64,000 bases of DNA, taken from Siphonodentalium dalli (taxonomy: Eukaryota > Mollusca > Scaphopoda > Gadilida > Siphonodentaliidae). Location: positions 116,694,754 through 116,758,753 of the forward strand of contig CP136061.1 of NCBI GenBank assembly GCA_032622095.1, given 5' to 3'. A program made the translations under genes and the position numbers. Each line of letters starts with the position of its first letter. Position 1 is the first letter of the stretch. Below are positions 47,750-58,359 of the stretch, in pieces. A model generated the notes under the pieces. The model ran no database searches. It was not told the origin of the DNA and was given only the letters and a program-made list of their open reading frames with translations.

Positions 47750-48435
47750 CCTTAAAAAACGCTCTTCAAATATTTAAACAAAAAATTAAGTTCTGAATAC
47801 CTCCGTTATTAGTCAATTTAAATTTATGCAGAAAAAAGAAGATCTTTAAAAGAAACGCGTATTTTATGTAGCTCTTAACTTTATTTTGTTATAGAACCCG
47901 GATTTTCCTACAATAGGAAATTTATTTCGTTATTTTATCGTGTTTATGAGTGAAATACTACATTGAATTGTTAAGTATTAAAGTGTTGAACTTTTTACCG
48001 GATGTTGCCTATGTGTGTTATTTGCCGCATGTATTAATAGCCCACAAAGGAGACATCTGGTGAAAAGTGCAATTGGTATTAAATTGTACAGTGTGCGCAT
48101 GCGTGAAGACTGCAACATATGGTGGTGTAAAATGGCGGAATAATTAAATTCCGGAACGAACTGTTCCGTAAATCGGGTCTTTTGAGCGATTCTCACAAAT
48201 TTGAAGGACAAATCAATAATTTCTCTTCAGAATATTGAGCATACAGTATATTTTCACTGGTTAAGAGGAACATATTTTGTTTTCAAATCGCTCGGATTAG
48301 CCAAACGAAAATGACAACTTTGGCAAAATAACGGTACTTTGTTCGTAACGGCATCAAGCTGTCCTACCAGCATCGTAGCAATTCAGCAGGACCCTAACAT
48401 CATAGCAGTCTAGAAGTACCACTTAGGGTGGTTAT
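47750..48435. other. Intergenic, nothing recognised
   Basis: No domain-like frame or repeat with a partner was found. Confidence 0.35.
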
Positions 48436-48440
48436 ATGAG

Positions 48441-49540
48441 GTTTCGATGGCGAATGCTAGACGTTTCGGCACATGGACGTTTCGGCACTTGGGTTAACGG
48501 TTCGGCACCTGGACATTTCGGCACCCGGAACATATCAATACCAAGACCAAACACACTAATATACGATATTCTGCGGTCCGAAGTGCCACAATAAGCGATT
48601 TAGAATTGTACACCAAGTCTTTATTGTGTACATGGAACGTTCTTTGTTTCGTTAACATTCCTGATAATTAAGACAATAAAGAGCGTTTGTCTGACTTCTG
48701 TCCGAAATGTTGACATTTACTGATAAATAGTACTTCTCTAAACTTGTTAATAAAATATACAGTCCGCATATTAGTATAACAAGCATGTAGTTACAGTTCT
48801 TATGATATATTTACAGTTTTGTTTTAAATTACATGTACCAGATATATCTGTACATACATATTCTTCAAGACATGAGAATATTGAACGACAGCTGAAAATG
48901 TTCACCAATTCCAATAAAACCCAGAGACGGTGGCTTCCAATAAGGCTTTCATCATAGCAAAGATAACAGTACCCAATTACACAAATAATTCACCAGTGAC
49001 TGCCATAATAACAAATTAGCACGTAGTGGGATTATAATCTTACAAATCATTATTATAATAAAAAAAATTATCAGCTTATATCGTTATAACAACAGTCGGT
49101 CTCAAAATGTTGTCACCAATATAAAATGTTTGTCTCTCAAAGACTTGTAAATATATTGGAATAGGGGCATGCTTTTTTATAACTTTCACGCTTATGCGTG
49201 TGCATTCCGAACCTATTTGAAACTACACGCACAATGTATGCGAGGTATATTATGCATAGCATGCATATAATACATTTCGTAGCAAGTAGCGGGCTCATCT
49301 CATTTTTTCAGATTCAATGGGGGTTGCCTGCTCCGTTATACAATGCAAGGACAGGATATGACTACATCTAAACTGTTCGATTGCATAGTGCCGAAACGTC
49401 TTCGATAAAGTGCCGAAACGTCCAGGTGCTTGGGCGTAAACAACCAACTGCCGAAAACTCAGGTGCCGAAACGTCCTGAAAAACATGTGCCGAAACGTCC
49501 AGGTGCCGAAACGTCCTGCAGCCTCGGTGGCCATATGTAT
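48441..49540. mobile_element. Inverted-repeat element with iterated 'gacgtttcggcac' arms
   Basis: The left arm (48461-48530) has four copies of (a/g)acgtttcggcac(a/c)(t/c)gg-like words. The right arm (49388-49516) has about six copies of the complement gtgccgaaacgtcc. The 900-base centre is AT-rich, holds one family B core fragment at about 48630-48690, and codes nothing. Repeated short motifs in opposing arms resemble transposase-binding iterons in subterminal regions of DNA transposons. No clear target duplication was found. Confidence 0.6.
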
Positions 49541-49565
49541 CGACATTGACAAGAGGAAGTTATAA

Positions 49566-50050
49566 AGATGGCCTATCTCTTTGTAAACATGAATTATATA
49601 GTTACACCGGTATACAATATTATATGTGAATCGAAAACGCCTGTCCGGAAATGCTTCTATCGATTATTAATCATTATATTTCGAATATTTTCTGGTCTAA
49701 AAACGTATGGTTGTTTAGCTAACGAACAATAGTGGTTACTGTTAGCAGATACCAGAATTTTTATTGTGTAATTTTGTCACAGATAAACGACAATTAGACT
49801 CATTATCGCTTATAGCTATGTAATTAATCAATACAAACAATCAACATGTGACATTTGACGGTCGGAGCATAGCTATGGGAACACCCTAAATATCTCTATC
49901 GCTATATGGTAGCCCTCGAATGATCTGTTCTAAAAATAAAACAATAAAGGTCCCACCTAATTTTATCTCATTGTATAATAAAACATTCGGAATAAAATCA
50001 ATATTAATTGATAGAAGCGTTGCAGGACATGGGTCTTCAATTCATATTTT
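49566..50050 (+). mobile_element. Family A MITE, copy 3 (right end lost)
   Basis: It starts agatggcctatctctttgta after TATAA and follows copy 2 through cctgtccggaaatgcttcta, ttttctggtctaaaa and aaaatcaatattaattgata. It loses similarity after cttcaattcatatttt. Right TTAA absent. Confidence 0.8.
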
Positions 50051-50059
50051 CTGAAATAT

Positions 50060-50780
50060 GTCAGCAGTTATGATATTACACCATGCAGCACTGTAAGTTA
50101 CCCCAATAATCTACCTGTGAATTATCGATCGAATAGTATATTGTTATGGCCGCGCACCAAGAAAACACACCCAGTTATTCCATATTATCCTTTAAAGATG
50201 CATAATCCGAATTAACGATCCCAAATTACTGTTTCTTTGGCTTCGAGGGTAAAACATATTTGATTCGAGTCAAGGAACCCACATACCAAAGCTCATGGTG
50301 ATCAGATATCGATTTTCGAAATTGTTTATTCCCGAGATACGTAATTTTTGGCGGCCTGGCAAATATTCGTCAACCCGACGGTCTTCGACCAAATTGCGGA
50401 TGAAGATGGATAACTCTAAAATCAAGTGGCTTTGGCTGTTAGATATTTGACAATCTCCGTTGAACAAAATGCTGATAAATAACACGTTTTGGGCCATTTT
50501 ATACTATGTTTGGCTGTGGTTAGCATTATTGTTGGTCAATTAATCGATTCTGAACTGAAGCGGCATTTCAAAAAATGTTGTTGCTGTTGTTGTTGGAATC
50601 TAATGATATGGGGACCATCGAATCGGGTTGAGTACCTTTAAGTAATCTAGGTAAAAAAAATGTGACACCGGTTAGTGTTATAATGTGTTTTATTGGGATA
50701 TAAAACACATGACCCAATTGGCAGTAAACAAATCACGTAACAGGATTTAGTGTAACACATGTGGCTATGTAACTAAATAC
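50060..50780. other. Intergenic, nothing recognised
   Basis: The short - strand frame at 50270-50497 has no domain. A ttgttg run lies at about 50578-50596. Confidence 0.35.
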
Positions 50781-50783
50781 ATA

Positions 50784-51128
50784 CTAGCTGATAAAGGCAT
50801 AAGGGGACTGCGGACCATGTGTGCGCTTTCAACCGCTTTGCGCACATTTTGATCTTAGAAAGAAGCGGCCCCTGTGTTCGCTTCGCGCACATTTTGATTG
50901 TTTAAACAATTTGATTTAAAAACAAAAATATATTTTAAATAAATTTGTTTTTTTAATTACTTTTTTTTAAAACAAAATTAAAAAAAAAACTAATGCCGTT
51001 ATAACCCTTCGCCAAGGTAACCCGAGTGACCACACCAAATTTGGTTGAAATCGGTCCAGGGGTCTTGGAGAAAAATCCGGACAGACAGACAGACGGACAG
51101 ACATATCCTACTCTTTTATATATATAGA
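50784..51128 (-). mobile_element. Complete short non-autonomous Helitron
   Basis: On the - strand it starts A|TCTATATATATAAAAGAG, carries tgtctgtccgtctgtctg and accgatttcaaccaaatttg, and ends with a gtgcgc...gcgcac hairpin and CTAG followed by T. It is 345 bp with an A-T insertion site and no coding capacity. A diverged relative is at 37147-37480. Confidence 0.85.
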
Positions 51129-51139
51129 TAAAACAGTGG

Positions 51140-51614
51140 TAAAATAGTTTTCCTGTCCGTACTGCCTACATATTTTTCGGATATATATTATTGTGTGTCA
51201 CACAACTGATAACCGGACAAAGAGTAGCCCTGCCAATTAAGAATCAATATTGGGAGATCCACGTGTATTGTTTACGCATATTGTTTTCTAGAGTGTGTAT
51301 ACAGCTCTTCGTTTACAGTGCACTTATTTGTATAATTTTAAGACATCTATAGTCGCACAGCATATAACGATAATTATTGAAGTGCCAATGTCAGGAATAA
51401 AAGAAGTCGAATGTCTGTCATTCTACGAATATCGGGTACAACGGCCAGTTTAGACTACGGTGCCGGACTTCGTGCGCCGACTTTAGCTCCGCTCATCGAT
51501 GTAATGAGACCCGCTGACACGATCGGTACTGTGTGTCATTGTATACATAATGTCATGGATGCTATATAGAAGCCAATTTGTGTTGGGATAGAATTTGAAA
51601 GTAGGAATTAACAG
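51140..51614. promoter_or_regulatory. Upstream region of the signal-PAN gene
   Basis: A TATA-like word (gctatatagaag) lies at about 51560-51571, roughly 80 bases before the chosen ATG. A possible splice acceptor (atttttcag) ends at 51634, so the first exon could instead be upstream. No other motif can be supported. Confidence 0.35.
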
Positions 51615-51650
51615 GTGCTCGAAATATTTTTCAGGTTTAGAAATATCACA

Positions 51651-51936
51651 ATGTTAGGCTTGTTAGCACTGAACATTTCGTTTCTCTTCGTTGTGTCCGG
51701 AACGGGAAGTGCCATGTCAGATGTCGAACTATTCAAGGAGTTTCCAGTAGCTGGTCCGGGGAAGATGGTACCCGCCATTCCGGCTGTATCTCGAATAAGA
51801 TGTGTTATTTTATGCAAAGAAGATCTAACATGTTCGTGTCTGTCATTTGATAAGGCCTTCGCGAACTGTTACCTAGCCGATGGTCCACTGGATGCTACAA
51901 TTCCAGGGAGACATTACTGTACAGAGTCCTTACAGG
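51651..51936 (+). CDS. Secreted PAN/apple-like protein, first coding exon
   Basis: Starting at ATG 51651 the protein begins MLGLLALNISFLFVVSGTGS, a hydrophobic core with small residues before a likely signal-peptidase site. An upstream in-frame ATG at 51615 would add 12 residues ahead of the signal. A cysteine pattern then follows: RIRCVILCKEDLTCSCLSF, then ANCYLADGP and HYCTES, which fits a PAN/apple module (C..C...C.C..f......C.l). The exon ends at 51936 before GTGAGT, in phase 1. Reading on past the donor gives a Lys-rich tail that is very likely intron. Phase 1 matches the entry of C-type lectin exons like that at 1793, so a PAN plus lectin protein is possible; the next exon is not seen in the window. 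Confidence 0.7.
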
Positions 51937-51939
51937 GTG

Positions 51940-52505
51940 AGTTGAAATTAGTTCCCATCGTAGAAAAAGAAATATCTAAAGCAAAAAGACAACACAATAA
52001 AAAAAAATAAAAAAACCAAACACATGTTAAACTGGATAGTTAAAAGCCAATTGGCGGTTTGCGCACCAACATATTCGCTATTTTTAACCGGTATCGAAAT
52101 AGGTCGATAATACTTGCTCTACCTTTCTACGGCCTATATACAGGCTGTAACTAATTACTATGTAAAAACTTACCATATTCATAGCAAATTTCCAGCGGTT
52201 TCGGGGGTGGGGGGGGGGGAGGGGTTGCACACAAATTCCATACATATGGGTGGGAAAAAAATCTTGCCCAACCGGGGGACCTACCAAGTGCAAAAAAAAA
52301 CAATAATGTTTTCCTCCAACAAATTGGGGCATTTTTGTTTTACATTTATAGCTGCTTTTTAAAATGAAATAACTCCCAATGTTTGTCTGCTGACAATTGG
52401 AATATTTATACATCACCCGTAATGCTGATTAATTTATAAAAATCTCTCAGTTATCACTGCAGTGTTAGAATATTGGATGCAGCTATAAAGTTAATTCTCC
52501 GTTAA
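51940..52505. other. Probable intron; G-rich patch
   Basis: It contains G11 at 52209-52219 inside a longer G-rich patch. No further exon of the PAN gene was recognised. Confidence 0.35.
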
Positions 52506-52509
52506 CCCT

Positions 52510-52760
52510 TCACGAAAATATGCGAAAACCCTGTGCCAATGCATTCTCTTATATATGCGTCTTATGCGAGTCTCCAATAGGGAGACTCGCATATATTAGA
52601 TAATACATTTACCTAACAATGTTTATCTTGACCTCGTAAGCATATGCATTCTTCCATAGGGATCCTAGCATGTACAAGAGAATGCACTGGCACAGGATCT
52701 TTAATGCTGCACTAGTACAGCTCCCGTTACAAAAGGGTTGACCGTGCAGCGGATATATTA
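52510..52760. repeat. Dispersed repeat family E, copy 2
   Basis: cattctcttatatatgcg, a perfect gcgagtctcc...ggagactcgc hairpin, then ttgacctcgtaa, gagaatgc(a)ctggcacagg, ctttaatgctgcac and cagctcccgtta follow the order of 21290-21530. Confidence 0.8.
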
Positions 52761-53264
52761 TTAGCGCATACCTGCAAGTCTTAGACGCTTTGTACCTACA
52801 ATTGTATTAAAATTGAATGGTACACCTTTGGTGATTTCGAGCGATATATAGTAATGATTATTTGCATAAAACCCATGGTGCCCGACAACGTGATTGTTTT
52901 ATCTTGTGTTTTAAAAATATTATTTCAAAGTGGAATATAACATGTATATTTTGTATATCTGCGTGTATTTGGCAACCCCTATTTTGATAGCCAATGGGTG
53001 CATATTTCGACAGAGTATATATTCTACCTGTTTTATTCTGATATAGAAAACTTATCGATTATTTCTGGCTTTGGATCAATATAAATGGAATAAGGCATTA
53101 GACATTACACGTATGCATCGATCTGCATCAATTGGATCATTACAGGTTGCTGTATATCTAGATATCTCAGGATAACTGAGATCATTTTATTCTATATTAA
53201 CAGGATATGATACAATTTATATATTAGGAAAATATATTTTGTTGCTAAATATAATACATTACCC

Positions 53265-54170
53265 TGAGACCATCAGACCAAATAAATATGATGTTGTGAC
53301 TTTAGCACTAAAACATGACACTTCACCATATGTGTTTCTTAGTTATAGTTGAAACGTTTTGGAGGGGGGGGGGGTGCCTTGGTGAGGGATCATGTATCAG
53401 GATAAAATCTGGTTTCCATGACAACGGCATCAAATATTTGGAGAAAAGTTGAAAAAGCCCTGCTGACAACCTGATGAGCCTTGTGTTTGAAGAAATGATG
53501 TGAAATCATAGTGCCAATAATGGTCCATCACATGGACTAGATCATAGTACATATAGGGTCAATGTCAATTGCTGAGGTCAAGGTTATTGGAAAAAGGTAA
53601 TTGTATATATATTTTTATATATTTCTCATATTCCCTACGCCTAGCACACGTGTTAGTCATAAAAGAAATCCCCTTCATAATACACAAACACCTGAACACC
53701 ATCATCACGTTCAATTTGGTATGATATACTTGATGCAAGACGATCACAGTCAACATGTCACAACATTTATAGTTGATATTTAATCACATTTTAAAAGTTA
53801 TAGTAGTTGAGGCAGTACTTAAGTCACGATGCGTTACCCTTTAGAGACCATCAGATCAAAATAAACACGATTTTGTGACTTCAGTAACTAAAGCACTGTA
53901 CTTAACAAATATGTTGCTTAGTTATTGTGGGAACTTTTTGGATTGGGGTGGTTGCATATGTCAGGATAAAATATGGTTTCCATGGCAAAATATTTGGAGA
54001 AAAGTTAAAAATGCCCACAGTGGAAACCCGATTAGCTATTAATACAAAAGTCACGATCCAACTCCGAATTGAGGGACCATCAGACCCAAATAAACACGAT
54101 TTTATGACTATATGTTTATGTTTATTCTCAAGCAACAAACTTCACATATTGGATGCTTAGTTATAGACGC
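53265..54170. repeat. Three diverged direct repeats
   Basis: The words gagaccatcaga(c/t)c, aaataaa(t/c)a(t/c)gat, ttagttatagtt and caggataaaat(c/a)tggtttccatg recur near 53270-53450, 53845-54000 and (first part only) 54070-54165. The first copy carries a G11 run. Confidence 0.75.
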
Positions 54171-54862
54171 ACTTTTAGGATGTGATGTCCGATGGGGGAG
54201 TTGTATTTCAAGGTCAGAGGACAAAGGTCAAATGCCATAGTGATCTAATAACTGCTGTTTTGTTGTGGCTAATTAATGTGATTGATACTATATGCCCCAC
54301 AATACCTTTCAACCATCGCAAATCTGCATATTAGTGACCTAATTTTTTCAGCCAATCAGGATAGTTCGCATGGGGGTAACCAGTTATGGTTCGATGGGTT
54401 CGGACGAACCCGCCCTGGGAAGGACAATGCTCTATTGTGCGACCATGCACTGTATATACTATGCACGTTATCGCAACATACATGACATTGTGTGTTACCA
54501 AAATTACATTAATGTCGGCCATATTCGTAAATAAAGTAGCAAATAATAATGGCGGTTTTATATAGCGCTCAGTAATATTATTCTAAGACGCTTTTAAATA
54601 TTGCACTATTAGCCCAGTCATGTGTACAAGCCAACTAATGAACCGGCTGAAGCCATGATATTGTGTACATGTTCTGCTATAGTTTGATCTAAACGAGATC
54701 TGATACTCAACAGTATGACAAGCTGACTGGTACTGGTACTCGTTTAACGCACGAATGGTGCGAAGTCGACACAGTGGACAAACCGTAACAAGTGTTAGCT
54801 TCAGATGTGCACATACGTAGACTTGGTTAAGATATGTGTGGATAAGACAGATTGTGTCATAA

Positions 54863-57805
54863 TTGGGACGACAATATCGCAATTGTCAATGTTCGTTAAC
54901 TGGAGAGATAGACTGTATTTCGGTTACGGTTCACTGTTTCTTGTCAACAGTTGCCAATAACCAGGTCGAGTCTTCCGAGACGGTTCTTATTCCAAAGGGA
55001 TTGATTCATCGCAGCATTCAAGGATCACAACCCATTGATGCTGCAATTGACAATTTTGACAGAAATGAGGAAACAATCGATGGCAAATCTACAACACATT
55101 CGATGGCATCAGTATTATTCCAGCGGCCTATCCATGAAGTCGATGAGGAGGAAAGCGGTTTGCAGAGAACACAGGTGAAAGTCATGAAGAGTGTTGATGA
55201 AATGAAGGCACATGATGAGGAGGCTTACAGAAAACCATCCAAACGACCTGAACCTCCGATGATAACTGGTGCTGACTGTAGTCATGACCAAGCACACCCC
55301 TCAAAAACAAGATCCGAAAGAAGAGATCTCAGTTGGATATTGGTTCGTCGGGCAGCGGAAAAGCCTCAAATTCCTTCCTGGACTGATTTCAACGCCGTCC
55401 TTACCAAGTCTGATCCACCCGTTGCAACGGTTAGGTATCTTCCTTTCATCGACGAATCTCCATCAGATCCTGCAACAATCTACAAAGCACTGGTTCGACT
55501 TGTCAGCATTTCCCATGCTATGGGACAGTCACATATATTTGTAACGGCTGATTTGCCTATATATGCGAAGGCACAAGAGATTATGTGGAACCGGCCACCT
55601 ATTTTATACAAAAACGTTACCATGAGACTTGGGATGCTGCACGTCATCATGTCCGCTGTTGCTGGCATTGGGAAGCTGTATGGCGATGGAGGTCTACACT
55701 CTATGCTCGTGGACACTGGTGTGTATGCTGATGGAACCGCTAGATTAATGCTCCAAGGCAAAGAGATTTCCAGAGCCGTGCGGGGACTAAAACTCGTAAT
55801 GGAAGCTCTAACACGAGTCTTATTGGACGCAGCTTCTGACTATTTTGTACAACAAGGTAGTACTCTTCTTCTGTCAGGACAAGTTAATCTTTTGAAAGAA
55901 ATTGAAGTCGCCTTTGGTGTGAAAGATGAGGGTACAATCCGAACGCTCTGCTCGGCCTTTGAAGATTCGTGTGAGAATTTGGTTGGTAGCATGGATGAGT
56001 TCATCAGGATGGGGAAGGACCAGTCGAAGACATTCACCTACTGGTGTAATTTTCTGGACGTAGTTGGCATCTTAATGCGGCTAATCCGTGCTGACCGGGA
56101 TGCAGACTTCGATCTACATTTGAACACCTTAGCCGAAATCATACCTTGGATGAGAGCATCTGGACGGATGAATTATGCCAAGTTCCTACCGGTATATCTG
56201 ACTGAAATGAGAACACTGGAAGCAGAAAACCATGATGCGTATAACCATCTTGCAAATGGAGGGTTTGTTGTACGTCGTTCAAATTCGTGTAACTTCAACT
56301 GTGTGCCGACAGATCAGGCATTGGAGCAGACAATCAACAGAGACTGTAAGGGTAGAGGCGGTGTGATTGGTTTTACCTTGAGTAAAGCTGCGCTTACTAG
56401 ATGGCTTATAACAAGACATGTATCAGCTGAGTATTCGTCTGCGATTAAAGCACTTTGCAAGCAGCCATACACCAAAGCAACCCCCGTGGGCCACACGTCG
56501 CAGACAATAAGAGATTCCAAAGATGTCAGCAAAATATACAAACTTATTGGAGAACAGTGGCAAAATCCATTCAGGTCCGATGATGTTCCTATGAATTTAA
56601 TTAATATCGCTACAGGGTTGGTTGCACATGCACATGTCGAGAAAGATTTGATCGGATGCATTGAAAGAAGCAAGAAGTGTTGTGGTGTGTTTTTTGAGAA
56701 ACGGCTGGAGCAATCTTATGACAGGTGTAGTTTTTGGAAACCAGATCCACGCTTCAAGGTTTCTACATTTGGCGATATGAAGCAAGTGACGAAGATGAAC
56801 AATGTGTCAATCCAGATCGATGCTGAGGTACTGTTCAGAAGATTGCTGGCCGTGTCCAAACAGCGGAATATTTCCCTTCAAGATGTTCTTAAATACGAGC
56901 TCTCGGGAATACCCATATCACTTTTTAATAACGACGGAACATTCAGAAAGACATCAAAAGCAGAGCTGGCAAAGAAACTTGAAGAAAACGCAACTGGCGG
57001 GTCGCATGTTTTGGAGCCCATGGGTCCTGAAGCAACTATGCTAATAATAGATGGCATGGCATTCATCCAGGAACTGAATGATTCACTCTTCATTACGTTC
57101 TCGGATCTTGCAGGAGTGGTTGCGAAGAGACTTATGGCTTTGCTTTGTGGAAGCATGTGTGTTTCATGCTGTGTGTTAGTGTTTGATCGTTATGACGTGA
57201 CGGGGTCTATCAAAGAAGCTGAGCGCGTCCGCAGATATGGTGATGGCGCAAGTGCAACCCATGTCGTCTCCGGTTCTAGAGAGGTTCCGAAATTCCACAG
57301 GTTCCTGCAGAATTCATTAAACAAGAAGCAATTAGTTACGTTTGTTAGCAAAGAGCTTGAAGAGAGATTATCCCGGGTAATTCCAGATGGTATTAGAGTG
57401 GTTTTAGCTGGCGGATATGAATCTGGAGAACTTGTGAGAGAAATTACAAAAGAAGGCATCCGGGACATACCAGAACTAGCATGCAACCACGAGGAGGCTG
57501 ATACTAGGATGATCCTACATGCCACCCAATCACCACACCATACAACCAGAATCATCATCAAATCTGATGACACCGATGTAATGGTTCTTTTACTGCAGCA
57601 CAGAGCAACTGGAGCTATAAGCAAACCAACACTCATGTTGTCAGGACATGAAAGCAAATCTACAAATAGACGACGCTTTATTTCAATTGATGCTATATTA
57701 AATACTCTGGGTGAAGATTTCTGCAGGGCTCTTCCAGCAGCGCACGCTTTAACTGGCTGTGATACAACCTCCTCCTTCCAGGGTATCGGAAAAAGAACAC
57801 GTTGA
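54863..57805 (+). CDS. FEN1/XPG-like (PIN-fold) nuclease-domain protein, large single-exon frame
   Basis: The open frame is 980 codons. The first about 30 codons may be non-coding: a good acceptor (tttcttgtcaacag) ends at 54950, so the true start may lie in an upstream exon. An N-terminal block has DAAIDNFDRNEETIDGKSTT. The nuclease part starts near residue 725: LIIDGMAFIQ (Asp730), VLVFDRYD (Asp775) with SIKEAERVRR, HEEADTR (Glu877, Glu878, Asp880), SDDTDVMVLL (Asp902-Asp905) and LTGCDTTSSFQGIGK (Asp967). These match, in order, the metal-binding carboxylates and the 'GCD...GIG' helix-turn-helix entry of FEN1/XPG nucleases. The frame breaks inside that last motif, at an A5 run (57790-57794). 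Residues 100-720 are unassigned. It could be a lineage-specific gene or transposon cargo. Confidence 0.75.
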   Translation: MGRQYRNCQCSLTGEIDCISVTVHCFLSTVANNQVESSETVLIPKGLIHRSIQGSQPIDAAIDNFDRNEETIDGKSTTHSMASVLFQRPIHEVDEEESGLQRTQVKVMKSVDEMKAHDEEAYRKPSKRPEPPMITGADCSHDQAHPSKTRSERRDLSWILVRRAAEKPQIPSWTDFNAVLTKSDPPVATVRYLPFIDESPSDPATIYKALVRLVSISHAMGQSHIFVTADLPIYAKAQEIMWNRPPILYKNVTMRLGMLHVIMSAVAGIGKLYGDGGLHSMLVDTGVYADGTARLMLQGKEISRAVRGLKLVMEALTRVLLDAASDYFVQQGSTLLLSGQVNLLKEIEVAFGVKDEGTIRTLCSAFEDSCENLVGSMDEFIRMGKDQSKTFTYWCNFLDVVGILMRLIRADRDADFDLHLNTLAEIIPWMRASGRMNYAKFLPVYLTEMRTLEAENHDAYNHLANGGFVVRRSNSCNFNCVPTDQALEQTINRDCKGRGGVIGFTLSKAALTRWLITRHVSAEYSSAIKALCKQPYTKATPVGHTSQTIRDSKDVSKIYKLIGEQWQNPFRSDDVPMNLINIATGLVAHAHVEKDLIGCIERSKKCCGVFFEKRLEQSYDRCSFWKPDPRFKVSTFGDMKQVTKMNNVSIQIDAEVLFRRLLAVSKQRNISLQDVLKYELSGIPISLFNNDGTFRKTSKAELAKKLEENATGGSHVLEPMGPEATMLIIDGMAFIQELNDSLFITFSDLAGVVAKRLMALLCGSMCVSCCVLVFDRYDVTGSIKEAERVRRYGDGASATHVVSGSREVPKFHRFLQNSLNKKQLVTFVSKELEERLSRVIPDGIRVVLAGGYESGELVREITKEGIRDIPELACNHEEADTRMILHATQSPHHTTRIIIKSDDTDVMVLLLQHRATGAISKPTLMLSGHESKSTNRRRFISIDAILNTLGEDFCRALPAAHALTGCDTTSSFQGIGKRTR

Positions 57806-58194
57806 TGAAATTGAAGCGTTCGGAGCTAAAGGAACTTTCGGATATATGTCAGCCTGGTACAGATTCCATGTCAGTTTCCAGGAAATTTGTCATGAAATTA
57901 TATGGCGACAAGAAGAATACCAATGGCGGTTTGTGCTCGAATATGAATGAACTACGGTATATACTTGCAACATCAACAGACAAGTCTGCTCTGACCTTGC
58001 CACCAACAGATGATGCTTTACTTCAGCATGTGTCGAGATGCGTGCATCAATTATGTATATGGATGGGAAGCAGCACACCAAAACCAGAACAACCCTCTCC
58101 CCTAGATTTTGGCTGGAAACGTGACCCGAATGGAGTGATGCAGCCCATCTATTCTAAAGCAGAACCCGCGCCCACAGAATTTGTTTTGCTCTGA
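57802..58194 (+). CDS. Continuation of the nuclease-like protein in the -1 frame
   Basis: The frame continues directly from the GIGK motif with LMKLKRSELKELSDI and then FVMKLYG, NELRYILA and LDFGWKRDPNGVM. It would read in line with the 980-codon frame if the A run at 57790-57794 had six As instead of five. It ends at TGA 58192-58194 just after a T4 run (58184-58187). The apparent start here is TTG, not a real initiation codon, so this is best treated as the middle of one broken gene. Confidence 0.75.
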   Translation: MMKLKRSELKELSDICQPGTDSMSVSRKFVMKLYGDKKNTNGGLCSNMNELRYILATSTDKSALTLPPTDDALLQHVSRCVHQLCIWMGSSTPKPEQPSPLDFGWKRDPNGVMQPIYSKAEPAPTEFVLL

Positions 58195-58342
58195 TAGAGA
58201 ATGCAATTCGGAACGTCACTGTTTGTGTATATTGGTTGGCCTATCGTGCACAGAACAATGCAGATGTCACAATGAGTGTCGTCGACAAGATTCTATACAG
58301 CCAATACCTCTTGAAGAAAATACTGACACTCTTGACATGTAG
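58184..58342 (+). pseudogene. Cysteine-rich C-terminal tail of the nuclease-like protein (original frame)
   Basis: In the frame of the upstream 980 codons the text reads CSDRECNSERHCLC, then LSCTEQCRCHNECRR, and ends at TAG 58340-58342. The C/H spacing suggests a small zinc-binding tail. It connects to the preceding segment if the T4 run at 58184-58187 is one T too long. So the first shift (-1) is undone by the second (+1), and the whole frame from 54863 would be about 1,159 codons. Confidence 0.65.
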
Positions 58343-58359
58343 AATTTGTCAGAAATAAT

